From Donghicola tyrosinivorans (GTDB lineage: Bacteria; Pseudomonadota; Alphaproteobacteria; Rhodobacterales; Rhodobacteraceae): 63,904 bases of DNA. A program made the position numbers and the translations under genes. The DNA lies in contig NZ_PVTQ01000018.1 of assembly GCF_003003355.1 (NCBI RefSeq), positions 1 through 63,904 on the forward strand, given 5' to 3'. This document shows, piece by piece, positions 11,301-18,002 of this stretch; within the stretch, counting starts at the first letter, position 1, and every line of letters starts with the position of its first letter. The notes below the pieces were generated by a model that did not search any database, was not told the origin of the DNA, and saw nothing but the letters and a program-made list of their open reading frames with translations.

Positions 11301-12756
11301 TACCGCGACCGACGTGGCACGGGACGGGGCGCTGACCATGTCCGACCTCAAGGATATCTCGGTCTGGCTACAAAATAACTATTCGGCTGAATGGGCAGTC
11401 CTGAATGGCTCATCCGCATCCGGTTTCGGACTGTCGATGGATGCGCGAACGGGCTTATTTGGTGAACGGGCTGTGCAAACCGTGATGGATGGCCTCTATA
11501 ACCTTGGCTACGGTTACCGCTATGATCGCGTGGTCAATGAAGCCGGCGGGACCGATGAAAAACTATCGGAAATGGCGCTGTGGCTCTCTGATCTTCTGGC
11601 CGACGAATTGGCAGATGGGTCGTTGGTCGGGCCGGCTGTGACGGCTGACAGCTTTGACGCTGTTCCGTTTATGACCCGCACGGATTTGTCCGTGCAAAGT
11701 TCGCAGCAGGCAGAGCTAAGATATGTGGATGCCACCGCTGAAGGGTCGATTGTGGCCAGCTTCACACTGGATGAAATGACCTCTGGCAGCCGCTATACCC
11801 TGTTCTCTCGCGGGGCGAATGGTGATGCGGACGGCTTCTATCGGGTCTACATGCTAAATGGTGAGCTCCGGATGGATGTCCGCCAGGGCAGCCATTACGC
11901 TTACCTGAGAAGCGATCAGCTGGGGATCGAAGCGGGTAAGGAATATACCGCTGCGCTCAGCTACGATGGGGACACGATCAGCCTCTACTTGAATGGCGTC
12001 AAAGTCGAGGCCGAGCATAATCCGTCGATCGACTTCGGCACTATGGATCAGGACCTGATGCTGGGGGCGGCCTTCAGCACCGGATCGGCGGGGCAGGTCT
12101 ATCCCTGGTGGAGCTTTGACGGCACCATCAGCGCGCTGTCGGTCTACGATGAGGCACTGAGCAACACCGAGATGGACTACCTGAACACTTCGGGCAGTTG
12201 GGTTCAGGCCCTGATTGTGGAAAATGTTGCGCTTGCCGCCGAAGAGGCCGCCATGGGTGACGGCTTGAACGGCGCGGTATTTGATGTGGACAGTGCAATC
12301 GGTTCTGTCGAGGTCTTCCGCACGTTGACCGAAGGCACAGAGGCCGACATCACCTTTGACGCCAAAGCGGTCGAATTCACGTCCCCAGCATATGGGTCCA
12401 TTGATGCCTTTGTCGCGTCTAGCGGAGATAACCAGACCGGTGATGGGTCAGCCCGCGCGGATACCTTTGGTTTGACGCTTGACGGCTTTATATTTGTCGA
12501 GGCTGGTACCCACAGTTTTGACGTTTACAGTGACGATGGTTTTTCCATGAGCATCGGCGAAGAGGTCGTGGCGGAATATGCCGGACTGCGGTCACAGGAA
12601 ACAACCCGTGCCGAGGTCATATTTACCGAAAGCGGCTATTACCAAATACACATCGACTACTTCGAAAACGGCGGTGCTCAGGTCCTGCGTCTGGAAATGG
12701 ACAATGACATCCTAGACGAGGAAGTGCTTTTCAGTGCCCTGCCGGAATTGGTCTAG
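5305..12756 (+). CDS. Giant repetitive protein: two copies of [5 EF-hand-like repeats + LamG-like + PA14-like]
   Basis: About 2483 residues from the ATG at 5305, preferred over 5245 because AGGACGGAG lies upstream. There is no signal peptide or membrane segment. Residues about 24-875 hold five repeats of roughly 168 residues. Each has TGTGLDxLV, an xNDGTIxxxDV EF-hand-like loop, the signature HGDDEGNEETGFHLVQNDG, NTVADGIYHLGFGY, and a second NEDGNxNA loop ending in DVAxWLNxLLA. The fifth repeat is degenerate. A LamG-like domain (about 878-1080) and a PA14-like domain (about 1082-1255, with VRSDDGFALEIGG) follow. The same order recurs at 1260-2110, 2113-2310 and 2317-2483, again with a degenerate fifth repeat. 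The acidic loops suggest calcium binding; LamG and PA14 domains usually bind glycans. I infer a secreted or surface adhesin-like role. There are no RTX nonapeptides and no adjacent type I secretion genes. Confidence 0.85.
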   Translation: MSLATHVDVTRSTQTIADLTGLPSGVRLTGTGLDGLLTLVATDRALNYYVSSFDIQTAISAMGELNAIVVQSVHATGVAADGEIGTPDVHALSEYISTNFSDEWAKFHGDDEGTEETGFHLVQNDGARSTLFGENAVNTVIDGLYHLGFGSIGNNLINEDGNRNVQVDDAAFWLNALLAQDIANGVFANDVAPAAIATTGTGLDALVAMIMTDERLNQRLSDADLRGGAQAANTMNTIIIEGIKALGLANDGTITASNVTALSDWIRANYYDEFVTAHGDDEGNEETGFHLVQNDGANTRLFGENGVNTVADGIYHLVFGYSGKNLINEDGNRNANTEDVADWLNRLLADDLAALANPDVAEKVVGTTGSGLDRLVSIIVNDDGLNRNVSDSELRGGAEAANTMNTIIVEGINALALGDDGKLTTSEILTLSDWIAENYYDGFVTAHGDDEGSEETGFHLVQNDGGETQLFGNNAVNTVADGIYHLVFGYDRSNRLVNEDGNANARVETVAYWLNELLAEDLENWRAAADTGNAIETGLDQILSVIVNDPELNNRLPLTEILDGMAAAQGMNAIIIEAIKATGVAANGTLSAGDVRAISDWINTNRYDQWVTLHGDDENGEETGFHLVQNDGAVSRLYGENAVNTVADGIYHLGFGYNQSGRLINEDGNANASTNDVAYWLNDLLADALADGSLRSDINPYDVASTGTGLDAITNAVFSDAVLSRNFATSDLNVAATAADGLNTILLQAIHATGTGNNGAFDENDVRLINAWIAQNAQAEWNALYGADSTASDGFGKIQREGAVATINNENVIDKMARLIYAMGNTITWNVQIRDANGSYIGRVEDAANYLNILLADELASGTLTNADLLAADPASFADALVLDIDTPMTFGNGENALLVAHDAAQEVAQGAIAVTFTADTIESWRSRTLVSKDFRYFEDGGHLTILVRNERVEVRLESEDATYVLTSPLGMLQAGVSTDIAVNFGENGAQLYLDGALVAENTDAVTSWLNNDNPIAIGESRIWAWNDGNTNRDLFDGEISLVQFYNRNLTSQEVLALDNDLPEASAAVAVDLPEGALQTVGNGLSGTVYDVNSSFSAVEKLITGIDNGTLAATHTFTANAISFSGTGRQSLTDFLSEHGTVTSGEGSTAVHTMGMHLTGYIWLDAGEHTFTVRSDDGFALEIGGTELISFSAARAVGSSIGTGTFTAGLYQIDLYYYENAGSQVLDLALDGEAIKTAQLYTSIEAYLNAAEYDAAASEVALTGTGLDQIVDWISEDGGLQLSTLFADRAEAIEAAKGMNQIIVEAIKALGAADDGTISTSEVYDIATWINENRLEDWGLLHGDDDGNEETGFHLVQNDGGQTLVFGQKAINTVADGIYHLGFGYKNQRLINEDGNNNAKVEDVADWLNHILAADLADGTLASGNDVYVQGTTGTGLDELVEVIATDTELGRRIPESDLIRAANAMNTMNALILEGVQELGLANDGVITAAEVAGLSDWVQTDAHRLATFIEAHGDDEGNEETGFHLVQNDGAYTRLYSQNAINTVADGIYHLPFGYAKGRLINEDGNTNASLNSVAEWLSNLLVDDMGALANPDATAVVTGTTGTGLDDLVSRIGADLGLQARITLAEINEGAAAADGMNHIIVDSIKVLGYANDGTLTESEIRGLSEYIAANYADGAASAWLTLHGDDENNEETGFHLVQNDGANARIFNENLVNTVADGIYHLGFGYNKSGRLINEDGNSNQTIADIADWLNTLLTDDMTALANADVVAFSGSTGTGLDQWVDLIMADIGLNQNISINDITTGAFYADQLNTMIVDGIITTGIARNGGFSASDIRVLSDYIAQTYYGSDATSAFAIAHGDDENDEETGFHLVQNDGATAEYYGENLVNTVLDGVYHLGFGYNASGRLINEDGNSNQRLSDVAYWLEAALAVELTTGALVTEASANPYVTGKTGTGLDALVNLITEDDALNAKLTTTQIAEAASAADGLNTLLLEAITATDVARDGALTMSDLKDISVWLQNNYSAEWAVLNGSSASGFGLSMDARTGLFGERAVQTVMDGLYNLGYGYRYDRVVNEAGGTDEKLSEMALWLSDLLADELADGSLVGPAVTADSFDAVPFMTRTDLSVQSSQQAELRYVDATAEGSIVASFTLDEMTSGSRYTLFSRGANGDADGFYRVYMLNGELRMDVRQGSHYAYLRSDQLGIEAGKEYTAALSYDGDTISLYLNGVKVEAEHNPSIDFGTMDQDLMLGAAFSTGSAGQVYPWWSFDGTISALSVYDEALSNTEMDYLNTSGSWVQALIVENVALAAEEAAMGDGLNGAVFDVDSAIGSVEVFRTLTEGTEADITFDAKAVEFTSPAYGSIDAFVASSGDNQTGDGSARADTFGLTLDGFIFVEAGTHSFDVYSDDGFSMSIGEEVVAEYAGLRSQETTRAEVIFTESGYYQIHIDYFENGGAQVLRLEMDNDILDEEVLFSALPELV

Positions 12757-12813
12757 AATGAAACACAGAGGTGGTCGCCGAAATCAAGGCCAACGCCGAA
12801 GGTGGATCGCATG

Positions 12814-12920
12814 ACGAAAGAGACGATCCAGAAAGGCAACGAGAAAGAACCACTCTCCTGATTTCAAGTCTAAGTTGGCTATTGGCGCGATCCGCGAGGA
12901 GATGACACTCGCGGGGCTGT
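12814..12920 (+). mobile_element. IS3-family orfA remnant
   Basis: Frames here read the start of an IS3-type OrfA: an ATG at about 12810, a shifted arginine/lysine-rich start, then SPDFKSKLAIGAIREEMTLAGLS, the characteristic helix of the IS3/IS150 helix-turn-helix protein. It is cut off at 12921 where the sequence homologous to the scar at 1-103 begins. Only a few dozen codons remain and no terminal repeats are visible. Confidence 0.7.
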
Positions 12921-12921
12921 C

Positions 12922-13186
12922 TAGGCTCCAGACTTCGGTAACGGGGTCGTCACGGACAAGCGTCTTCACCCAAGTCAAACTGATCCGCCTCGGCGGTTCT
13001 CTAGTTGCATTCAGAAAAACCAAATGAATGCGCGAACGAAGCCAGCAGCGAGCGCAGTGCCTGTGAAGCGAAATTTACACTGGTTTGGTGATTGATTGTT
13101 GGCAGGCAATGGATGTTTGGTGTTTCTGCTCGAAAACCGCGGCTAACGCTCGTGACGGGGCAGGCGTGCGCCAGTCAGCGAAACAG
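12922..13186 (+). repeat. Scar sequence (partner of 1-103) and non-coding stretch
   Basis: The first ~80 bases (12922-13000) are the inverted partner of the scar at 1-103. The remainder up to the ABM monooxygenase at 13187 has no recognisable gene. Together with the IS3 scrap this makes a 430-base zone of mobile-element debris between the giant gene and the meta-pathway remnants. Confidence 0.45.
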
Positions 13187-13750
13187 CTATCCCTTAAGGG
13201 CGCGGGTCACGCGGGGCATGACGAAGTAAGTCATGAGCAAGACCTGCGTTACCGCGATAGTCAGGGTGCGCAGACAATGCGGCCAGCCTGCCGTCAACGG
13301 GGTCACGATCAGCTGGAGCGGGTAGACGATCACGAAGACCACGACGATCAGGGTGATGGCCATCTTCCACCGGGGCGCGTGCTTTGCCGTGGGGACTTCG
13401 GGTAAGTCGAACCAAGCGTCCAGCCCCGTCACGCGGCGCATTTCCGCTTCGCCTTCGACCAAACCTTCGAGCCGATCGACCCACATAGCTCGGGTTTCGG
13501 ATTTTTACCAAGCCTCGCAATGGGCGAAACTGTCGAAACGGTAGATCAACACGTAGCGCCCGTCCGTTTTGCCAGAGGGGCGCAGGATGTTAACGCCGAG
13601 GTGGCCTGGAAAATCGGAGGCCGCCTCGACAACACCATGTAGCCAGTCTTCATAGTCGGCCTCGCGGCCCGTGACGACACGGCGGCTGATTTGCAACGTG
13701 ACCGGGCCCTCATGGCCCGGTTCGACGGTGGTTTTTTGCGGAGTGCTCAT
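13187..13750 (-). pseudogene. Antibiotic biosynthesis monooxygenase (ABM)-type membrane protein with an in-frame stop
   Basis: Two frames in perfect register, 13505-13750 and 13187-13486, form one protein of about 187 codons. The N-terminal part is an ABM ferredoxin-like domain (VTLQISRRVVTGREADYEDW through YVLIYRFDSFAHCEAW); the C-terminal part has two hydrophobic helices (ITLIVVVFVIVYPLQLIVTP and IAVTQVLLMTYFVM). They are separated by a single TAA at 13505-13507, where homologues read on through the SETRAMWVDRLE region. The ATG overlaps the stop of the tautomerase (ATGA). A nonsense mutation, or a sequencing error at that codon, is the simplest reading. Confidence 0.8.
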
Positions 13751-13947
13751 TCCGCTGCCTTGGCCTTCGGGAACTTAGGCTTTCCGCCCACCCCCCACTG
13801 GTTGCCCGGCACTTCGCGGATCACAACGCGCACCGTTTCCATCGGCACGCCCGTGGCCTCTACCGCAGCGGCGGACAGCTTTGCGATGAGATCCTCTTTC
13901 ATCTCATCACTGCGGCCCTCAATCATTGTCACGTCAATGAACGGCAT
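13747..13947 (-). CDS. 4-oxalocrotonate tautomerase
   Basis: A 66-residue protein of the 4-oxalocrotonate tautomerase family, which interconverts 2-hydroxymuconate and 2-oxo-3-hexenedioate in meta-cleavage of catechols. After removal of Met it exposes the catalytic Pro1 (MPFIDVTMIEGR), and it has the conserved TGVPMETVRVVIREVP block. GAGAGT precedes the ATG. It is the only apparently intact gene of a four-gene catabolic remnant (aldolase, decarboxylase, tautomerase, ABM protein), all leftward and nearly overlapping, so its pathway is probably dead. Confidence 0.85.
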   Translation of the reverse strand: MPFIDVTMIEGRSDEMKEDLIAKLSAAAVEATGVPMETVRVVIREVPGNQWGVGGKPKFPKAKAAE

Positions 13948-13950
13948 GGG

Positions 13951-14705
13951 TTACTCTCCCACGTTGAAGGCGACGTGACCGAGACCCTCGACTTCTAGCA
14001 GGATCGACTGACCCGCCTCCATCGGAACCGCAGCCGTTCCCCCGCCAGCAAATACGATATCGCCAGCCGCGAGCACTTCGCCTGCTTCCGCAACCATACG
14101 CGCCGCTGCGACCAACGAGCGTACTGGATGACCGAGGATCGCCGCCGAAGAACCGATCTTTGCGGGGCGTCTGTTGACGTTGAGCACCGAGATATCGGTC
14201 TCATTGGGCGCCTATTGGCCAAGGATAAAGCCCGAGGACGAGGAGTTGTCGGAAAAAACAACGCCCACGTCGAACTTGAAGTGCTTGTAGCGGCTGTCGA
14301 TGATCTCAATGGCGGGCGCGATGGCCTCTACCGCATCCATCGCCTCAAGTGCAGAGACCTTGCTCGAGAGCGGCTTCTTCATCAGAAACGCGATTTCGGG
14401 CTCGGCGCGCGGGTGCACGTAATCGGCCATGGATACGGTCCCGCCTTCTTCCTCGCGCATGGCGTCGGTGAGGCGGCCCCAGACCATATCTTCTACGCCT
14501 AACTGCACCATCTTGGCGCGGGAGGTGAGACCCATTTTATCCCGATCCGCTTTTCGCCGCGCGCGTAGCGGCGCTGCATGGAAAGAGCCTGAATGGCGTA
14601 AGCCTCATTGAGCGTGAGTTTTTTGGTTTCGGAGAATTGCGCGATGTCGGTGGCGGTGCGCACCCCTTCGTCGACGATCTCGGCGGCTTTGGTAATTTCG
14701 GTCAT
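13951..14705 (-). pseudogene. 2-oxo-3-hexenedioate (4-oxalocrotonate) decarboxylase, frameshift plus nonsense
   Basis: Three pieces add up to one FAH-fold decarboxylase of about 250 residues. The N-terminus (MTEITKAAEIVDEGVRTATD through YARGEKRIGIK) starts at 14705 and overlaps the aldolase stop. The frame then slips by one base in the A-run at 14535-14538 (four A where five are needed) and continues MGLTSRAKMVQLGVEDMVWG. It meets an in-frame TAG at 14212-14214 just after GFILGQ, and the same frame carries on to 13951 with ETDISVLNVN and SSAAILGHP. Two independent lesions imply genuine decay rather than a read error. It belonged to the meta-cleavage pathway with its neighbours. Confidence 0.85.
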
Positions 14706-15004
14706 TATTCCGCTGCCTCCTGTTCTTTCACCATGTCGAGAGCCACGTCCACGAACATGTCTTCCTGACCGCCGACCATGCCGCGGCGACCGACTTCCGT
14801 CAGGATGGCACGGGCGTCGAGGCCGTACATGTCGGCCGCTTTCTCTGCATGGCGCAGGAAGGAGGAGTAGACCCCCGTATAGCCGAGTGTCAGGGTTTCA
14901 CGGTCCACACGCACGGGGCGATCCTGTAGCGGCCGCACGAGATCATCAGCGGCGTCCTGCAGCTTAAAGACATCGCAATTGTGTTCCCAGCCATAGAGGT
15001 TAGC
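14705..15004 (-). pseudogene. 4-hydroxy-2-oxovalerate aldolase, 5' end removed by an IS
   Basis: Only the last ~99 codons remain: [20 protein letters not shown], then [20 protein letters not shown], with [19 protein letters not shown] at the end. This is the C-terminal communication region of the DmpG/BphI aldolase, which splits 4-hydroxy-2-oxovalerate to pyruvate and acetaldehyde and channels the aldehyde to a dehydrogenase. The coding sequence stops exactly at the left end of the IS481-like element (15005), and the missing N-terminal TIM barrel is not found on the other side, so the insertion was accompanied by a deletion. Confidence 0.85.
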
Positions 15005-15617
15005 TGTCGCATCCCGGATGATTGTAGACCCGCTTCCTGAAGAGATTGGGTCTTTGGCTTTGCCAGTCCTTTAGCGTGGCGATGGGGGATCTTCCCTTCA
15101 GGACGGTTTGCGGAAGCTGGCTGTTGTAGAGGTGGACGTAGCGCAAGATGGTTTGCTCGAGGTCCTCACCACTCTGGAAGTGATGGCTTTGAAGAACGTC
15201 CTCGATCCGGCCGTTGAAGCGCTCGACCATGCCGTTCGTCTGCGGTCGCATTGGGGGCGCGAGGCGGTGCTCGATGCCAAGGTCGGCGCAGAGCAGGTCG
15301 AACTCGTGCTGTCCCGTGGGGCTGCCCTTGCGCAGGCCGAACAAGCGGTCGGTGAAGGCGCGTCCGTTGCCGGTCAGTACCCGGGTGATCTTCATTGGTG
15401 CGGCACGCTGCAGGTCACGCAAAACGCGACGCGCGTTTGCTGCGGTCTGTGCCGGAGAGATGCGCACGAAGACCCAGCGGGTGGCACAGTCAATCGCCAC
15501 AAAGAGGTAGCGGCGGCGATTTTCGTCAGCCATTTGAGGCAGGTATTTCACGTCGATGTGCAGATAGCCGGGCTCGTAAGCCTTAAAGGTCCCATGCGCG
15601 GGTTTCGGGGCTTTCAC
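15000..15617 (-). pseudogene. IS481 transposase, DDE domain with a mutated catalytic Asp
   Basis: 205 residues of the rve/DDE integrase core. The first acidic residue is in YLHIDVKYLPQM, and the last is the glutamate of MVERFNGRIED. The middle motif, normally LTDNG, reads LTGNG here, so the second catalytic aspartate is glycine (GGC for GAC) and strand transfer should be lost. The last codons come from the terminal repeat, and the stop codon lies in the flanking aldolase DNA. It depends on the upstream half for DNA binding. Confidence 0.8.
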
Positions 15618-16052
15618 TTCAGCGCCCGCAGGTTGCCCGCCCCATACCGCCGCAGGCAGCGGTCGAGCCCCGAGCGTAACACGTCCGGATTCAGGAACTC
15701 GCGCATCACCGCCAGCAGTTCGTAGAGCGGCAACAGCAAGGTCACCGCAACGGCTTCCTGTGCAGGTGTCAGGGTAGTTTGCAGCCTGTGTGCGGTGTGG
15801 CTGCTGTCATGAACGCTGTCCCGGTTCTGCCACTTCCACACCGTCTGTTCGGAGATCCCGTAGCATTTCGCGACCACACGGGCAGGCTCAGAGCTGGCCT
15901 GAATTGCCGCCCGGATCCTGGGTGTTGTCGTTGCCTGCTTGTGAAGTGAGATCAGCATGCTTGCCTCCCGTCCCGAACTTCGCGCAGGATCGATCTTGCC
16001 ATGAAAAAGGGGCAGAGCGCCGAGGGTCTATGTGATCGTCTGGGACGGGACA
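15005..16052 (-). mobile_element. IS481-like insertion sequence, inactive
   Basis: A 1048-bp element bounded by imperfect terminal inverted repeats. The left end begins TGTCGCATCCCGGATGAT (15005) and the right end, read inward, TGTCCCGTCCCAGACGAT (16052); about 20 of 26 positions agree, and both continue to AGACC. It encodes an IS481-family transposase split over two overlapping leftward frames. No target duplication is visible (GGTTAGC against CCTATTT), and the interrupted aldolase does not resume on the right, so at least one flank was rearranged after insertion. Confidence 0.8.
15614..15958 (-). pseudogene. IS481 transposase, N-terminal (helix-turn-helix) part
   Basis: 114 residues with the IS481 DNA-binding region: an N-terminal HTH (PARVVAKCYGISEQTVWKWQ) and a second helical segment ending CLRRYGAGNLRALK. 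Family transposases are normally one protein of a little over 300 residues. Here the frame ends at a TGA that overlaps a GTG opening the DDE-domain frame, so either translation slips or a single-base lesion split the gene. Confidence 0.8.
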
Positions 16053-16382
16053 CCTATTTGCGTCCTCATGACACTGACAGGCTAGCGGGCTGGGGACGAA
16101 AACATGCCCCCGCGGGGACGCTGGCCGAGGTTCGCTTGTGGTTGGCAAATCAGGCAATGATCGGCTGGCGGGCACCGACCAAAACGACAAGCTGACCGAC
16201 GGGCTTGGTACGGATCGCTCTGTCTCTACGAACGACATTCTGTACTTTGAGGTCGGCGTAGACGTGCTTGGCCGGTCAGATGCGGCTGCGTTGATCTGAT
16301 CTCCCGTCGCGCCGCTGGCGTTCGGGGGTCATAATACAAAGGCGACGCCCCACCTCCACGGGCGGGGCGCCGCTCGCTGCGA
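16053..16382 (+). pseudogene. RTX-type (hemolysin calcium-binding) protein tail and non-coding flank
   Basis: From 16132 to the TGA at 16299 one frame reads SLVVGKSGNDRLAGTDQNDK, then LTDGLGTDRSV and an ILYFEVGVDVLGR end. That is the GGxGxD-like last repeat and C-terminal cap of a type I-secreted RTX protein. Nothing upstream continues it; the IS481 right end lies 80 bases away. It is too short to function. The rest of the stretch (16053-16131 and 16300-16382) is non-coding apart from the terminator at about 16335. Confidence 0.5.
16335..16372 (-). terminator. Rho-independent terminator of the cupin gene
   Basis: A GC-rich stem (CGCCCC at 16346-16351 with GGGGCG at 16364-16369) lies 10-45 bases beyond the cupin stop and is followed on the minus strand by TTTGTATT. 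Confidence 0.7.
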
Positions 16383-16934
16383 TTAGCCCGGAATAAAAGG
16401 CTGCACGGGGTCTTCTTGAGCGTTCATCAGGGCCTCGAACTCAGGCAAGCCAAAGGTGGCCAGCGTCTCGTCATTCGGGCCCAGAATTTCGTAGATAATG
16501 CCGTTGGTCACCTTGTTGCTGAACCAGCCGATGCAATCCACATCGCCGCCCCCTTCGGTATGGGGCGCACCGCCGCCGGGCTTTTTCACATAGCTGGCAG
16601 TGGGGCGAATTTCGGTCAGCGCCCCTTCAGCGTCATAGATGCGCAGCTCTCCTTGCAGGATAAAGGTGCTGTAGTCTGCGTGATGGCGATGCAGGGCGAT
16701 CTTCTGGTTGGCCGAGAACTTGAACAGCACGTCCACCACTTGCAGATCGTGATCCACATTCAAGACGTGATACCACAGGTGATCCAACCCCGGCAGGCTG
16801 TTCCATTTGATGTTACTCTGGTCAAAAGCCGCTGCGGCCTTTGACGCAGCCGTGGTGGCATCCGCCCCCGTGGCAACTGAGGCGACAACGGCCCCCAATG
16901 CGGCCAGCCCTTCGCGGCGGGTCAATTTGGTCAT
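16383..16934 (-). CDS. Exported cupin-domain protein
   Basis: 183 residues from the ATG at 16934 (GGGAGGAACC just upstream). The N-terminus LTRREGLAALGAVVASVATG looks like a twin-arginine export signal followed by an alanine-rich helix. A single cupin barrel then has the metal-type histidine cluster HRHHADYSTFILQGE and a later PHTEGGGDVDC segment. Such proteins bind a metal and a small ligand or act as small dioxygenases or isomerases; no substrate can be read from the sequence. The membrane-anchored regulator at 17066 lies upstream on the same strand with a 131-base gap, so the two may be co-regulated. Confidence 0.75.
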   Translation of the reverse strand: MTKLTRREGLAALGAVVASVATGADATTAASKAAAAFDQSNIKWNSLPGLDHLWYHVLNVDHDLQVVDVLFKFSANQKIALHRHHADYSTFILQGELRIYDAEGALTEIRPTASYVKKPGGGAPHTEGGGDVDCIGWFSNKVTNGIIYEILGPNDETLATFGLPEFEALMNAQEDPVQPFIPG

Positions 16935-17065
16935 GTGGTTCCTCCCGGTCTTTCCGATAATGTTGGGTGCGCTGCCCGTCGGCAGCAGGGAAAGAACAGC
17001 AAAGGCGCGCGCATCTTGTGCGAGGTTTGTGCAAAATCTTCGCAAGAACAGTGCAAAATCCGCCC

Positions 17066-17908
17066 TTACGGCAGCAATCGATAGCCCACACCGCGGACGG
17101 TCTCGATCAGGACCGGCAGGGATTTGTCGGGGTCTAGCTTGCGGCGCAAAGTGATCATGTGCTGATCCAGCGCGCGAGAGTTCGGCATGTAATCGCGCCC
17201 CCAAGCGCCGTCATACAGTTCATCCTTGGTGACCACATCGCCGCAGCGGTCCGACAGCAGGGTCAGCAGCTTTAGATCACGGGGGGTCAGGGGAACCTCA
17301 AGGTTGCCGCGCAGGGCCAGATGACGCTCTGGCAGCAACTGGAAGGTGGCGGCCTGCGCATCCTCATTGCGGCGGGACATGCGGCGGCGCATGGTCAGGG
17401 CAGACCACCCGCAGACCACGCCGCTTGCCAGCAGGATCAGGCCGAGCAAGGACTGGCGGCTTTGCGACAACAGCGCCCCCGAGGGCAAACCCAGCCCCTG
17501 CACCATCTGTTGCCGGTCATAGATCAGACAAATGTCCGGCTGGGACCGGCAATACAGCAGCTTGTCCGTTGTCGCGTCAAACTGGTCCCAATGAGGCGCC
17601 GGGCTTGCCGCACGGATGCGGGCCAAGCGGTTCACACTGTCCTCTGACAGCTCATAGGGAAACGGGGTCATGCCCGCAGGAACGGGATATAGACGCTGGC
17701 CGTCATCGCCCCAAATCACCACATGCAGCAGCGCCGGATCTTGCGAGAGCTGCCAGCTGATCTGATCCGTGACCCCGATGTTCTGGTGGATCCGGTCGGC
17801 ATCCTCTGCCGCCTTGGCGCCGGCGGCCTGCCAAGGATCAGGCCGCAGGGCAGAAAACACTCCACCCGCGACAAGCACCACGCCAAGAACTGTCAGCCAC
17901 CGAACCAT
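17066..17908 (-). CDS. Membrane-anchored winged-helix regulator (C-terminal OmpR-type DNA-binding domain)
   Basis: 280 residues. A membrane helix lies at about 3-20, a periplasmic domain at about 22-150 with two cysteines (C120, C127) that could form a disulfide, and a second helix at about 154-173. A cytoplasmic OmpR/PhoB-type winged helix fills 190-280, with PLTPRDLKLLTLLSDRCGDV and HMITLRRKLDPD and the closing ETVRGVGYRLLP. ToxR/CadC proteins have the same parts in the opposite order, with the DNA-binding domain first. It presumably senses a periplasmic signal and controls nearby genes directly, without a kinase; the exported cupin next door is the obvious candidate target. Confidence 0.8.
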   Translation of the reverse strand: MVRWLTVLGVVLVAGGVFSALRPDPWQAAGAKAAEDADRIHQNIGVTDQISWQLSQDPALLHVVIWGDDGQRLYPVPAGMTPFPYELSEDSVNRLARIRAASPAPHWDQFDATTDKLLYCRSQPDICLIYDRQQMVQGLGLPSGALLSQSRQSLLGLILLASGVVCGWSALTMRRRMSRRNEDAQAATFQLLPERHLALRGNLEVPLTPRDLKLLTLLSDRCGDVVTKDELYDGAWGRDYMPNSRALDQHMITLRRKLDPDKSLPVLIETVRGVGYRLLP

Positions 17909-18002
17909 AGCCCGAATTTACAGGCGATGCCCGCGCCGAGGGTAACCGGACTTTAGTCCATGTCCTCTGTCATGGAGGGCGCCGCAATCACCGGATCGAC
18001 CC

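Noticed and set aside
5305-12756. Calling the giant protein an RTX toxin
   Set aside because: The repeats are 168-residue domains with EF-hand-like loops, not GGxGxDxxx nonapeptides, and no toxin domain or acyltransferase gene is present.
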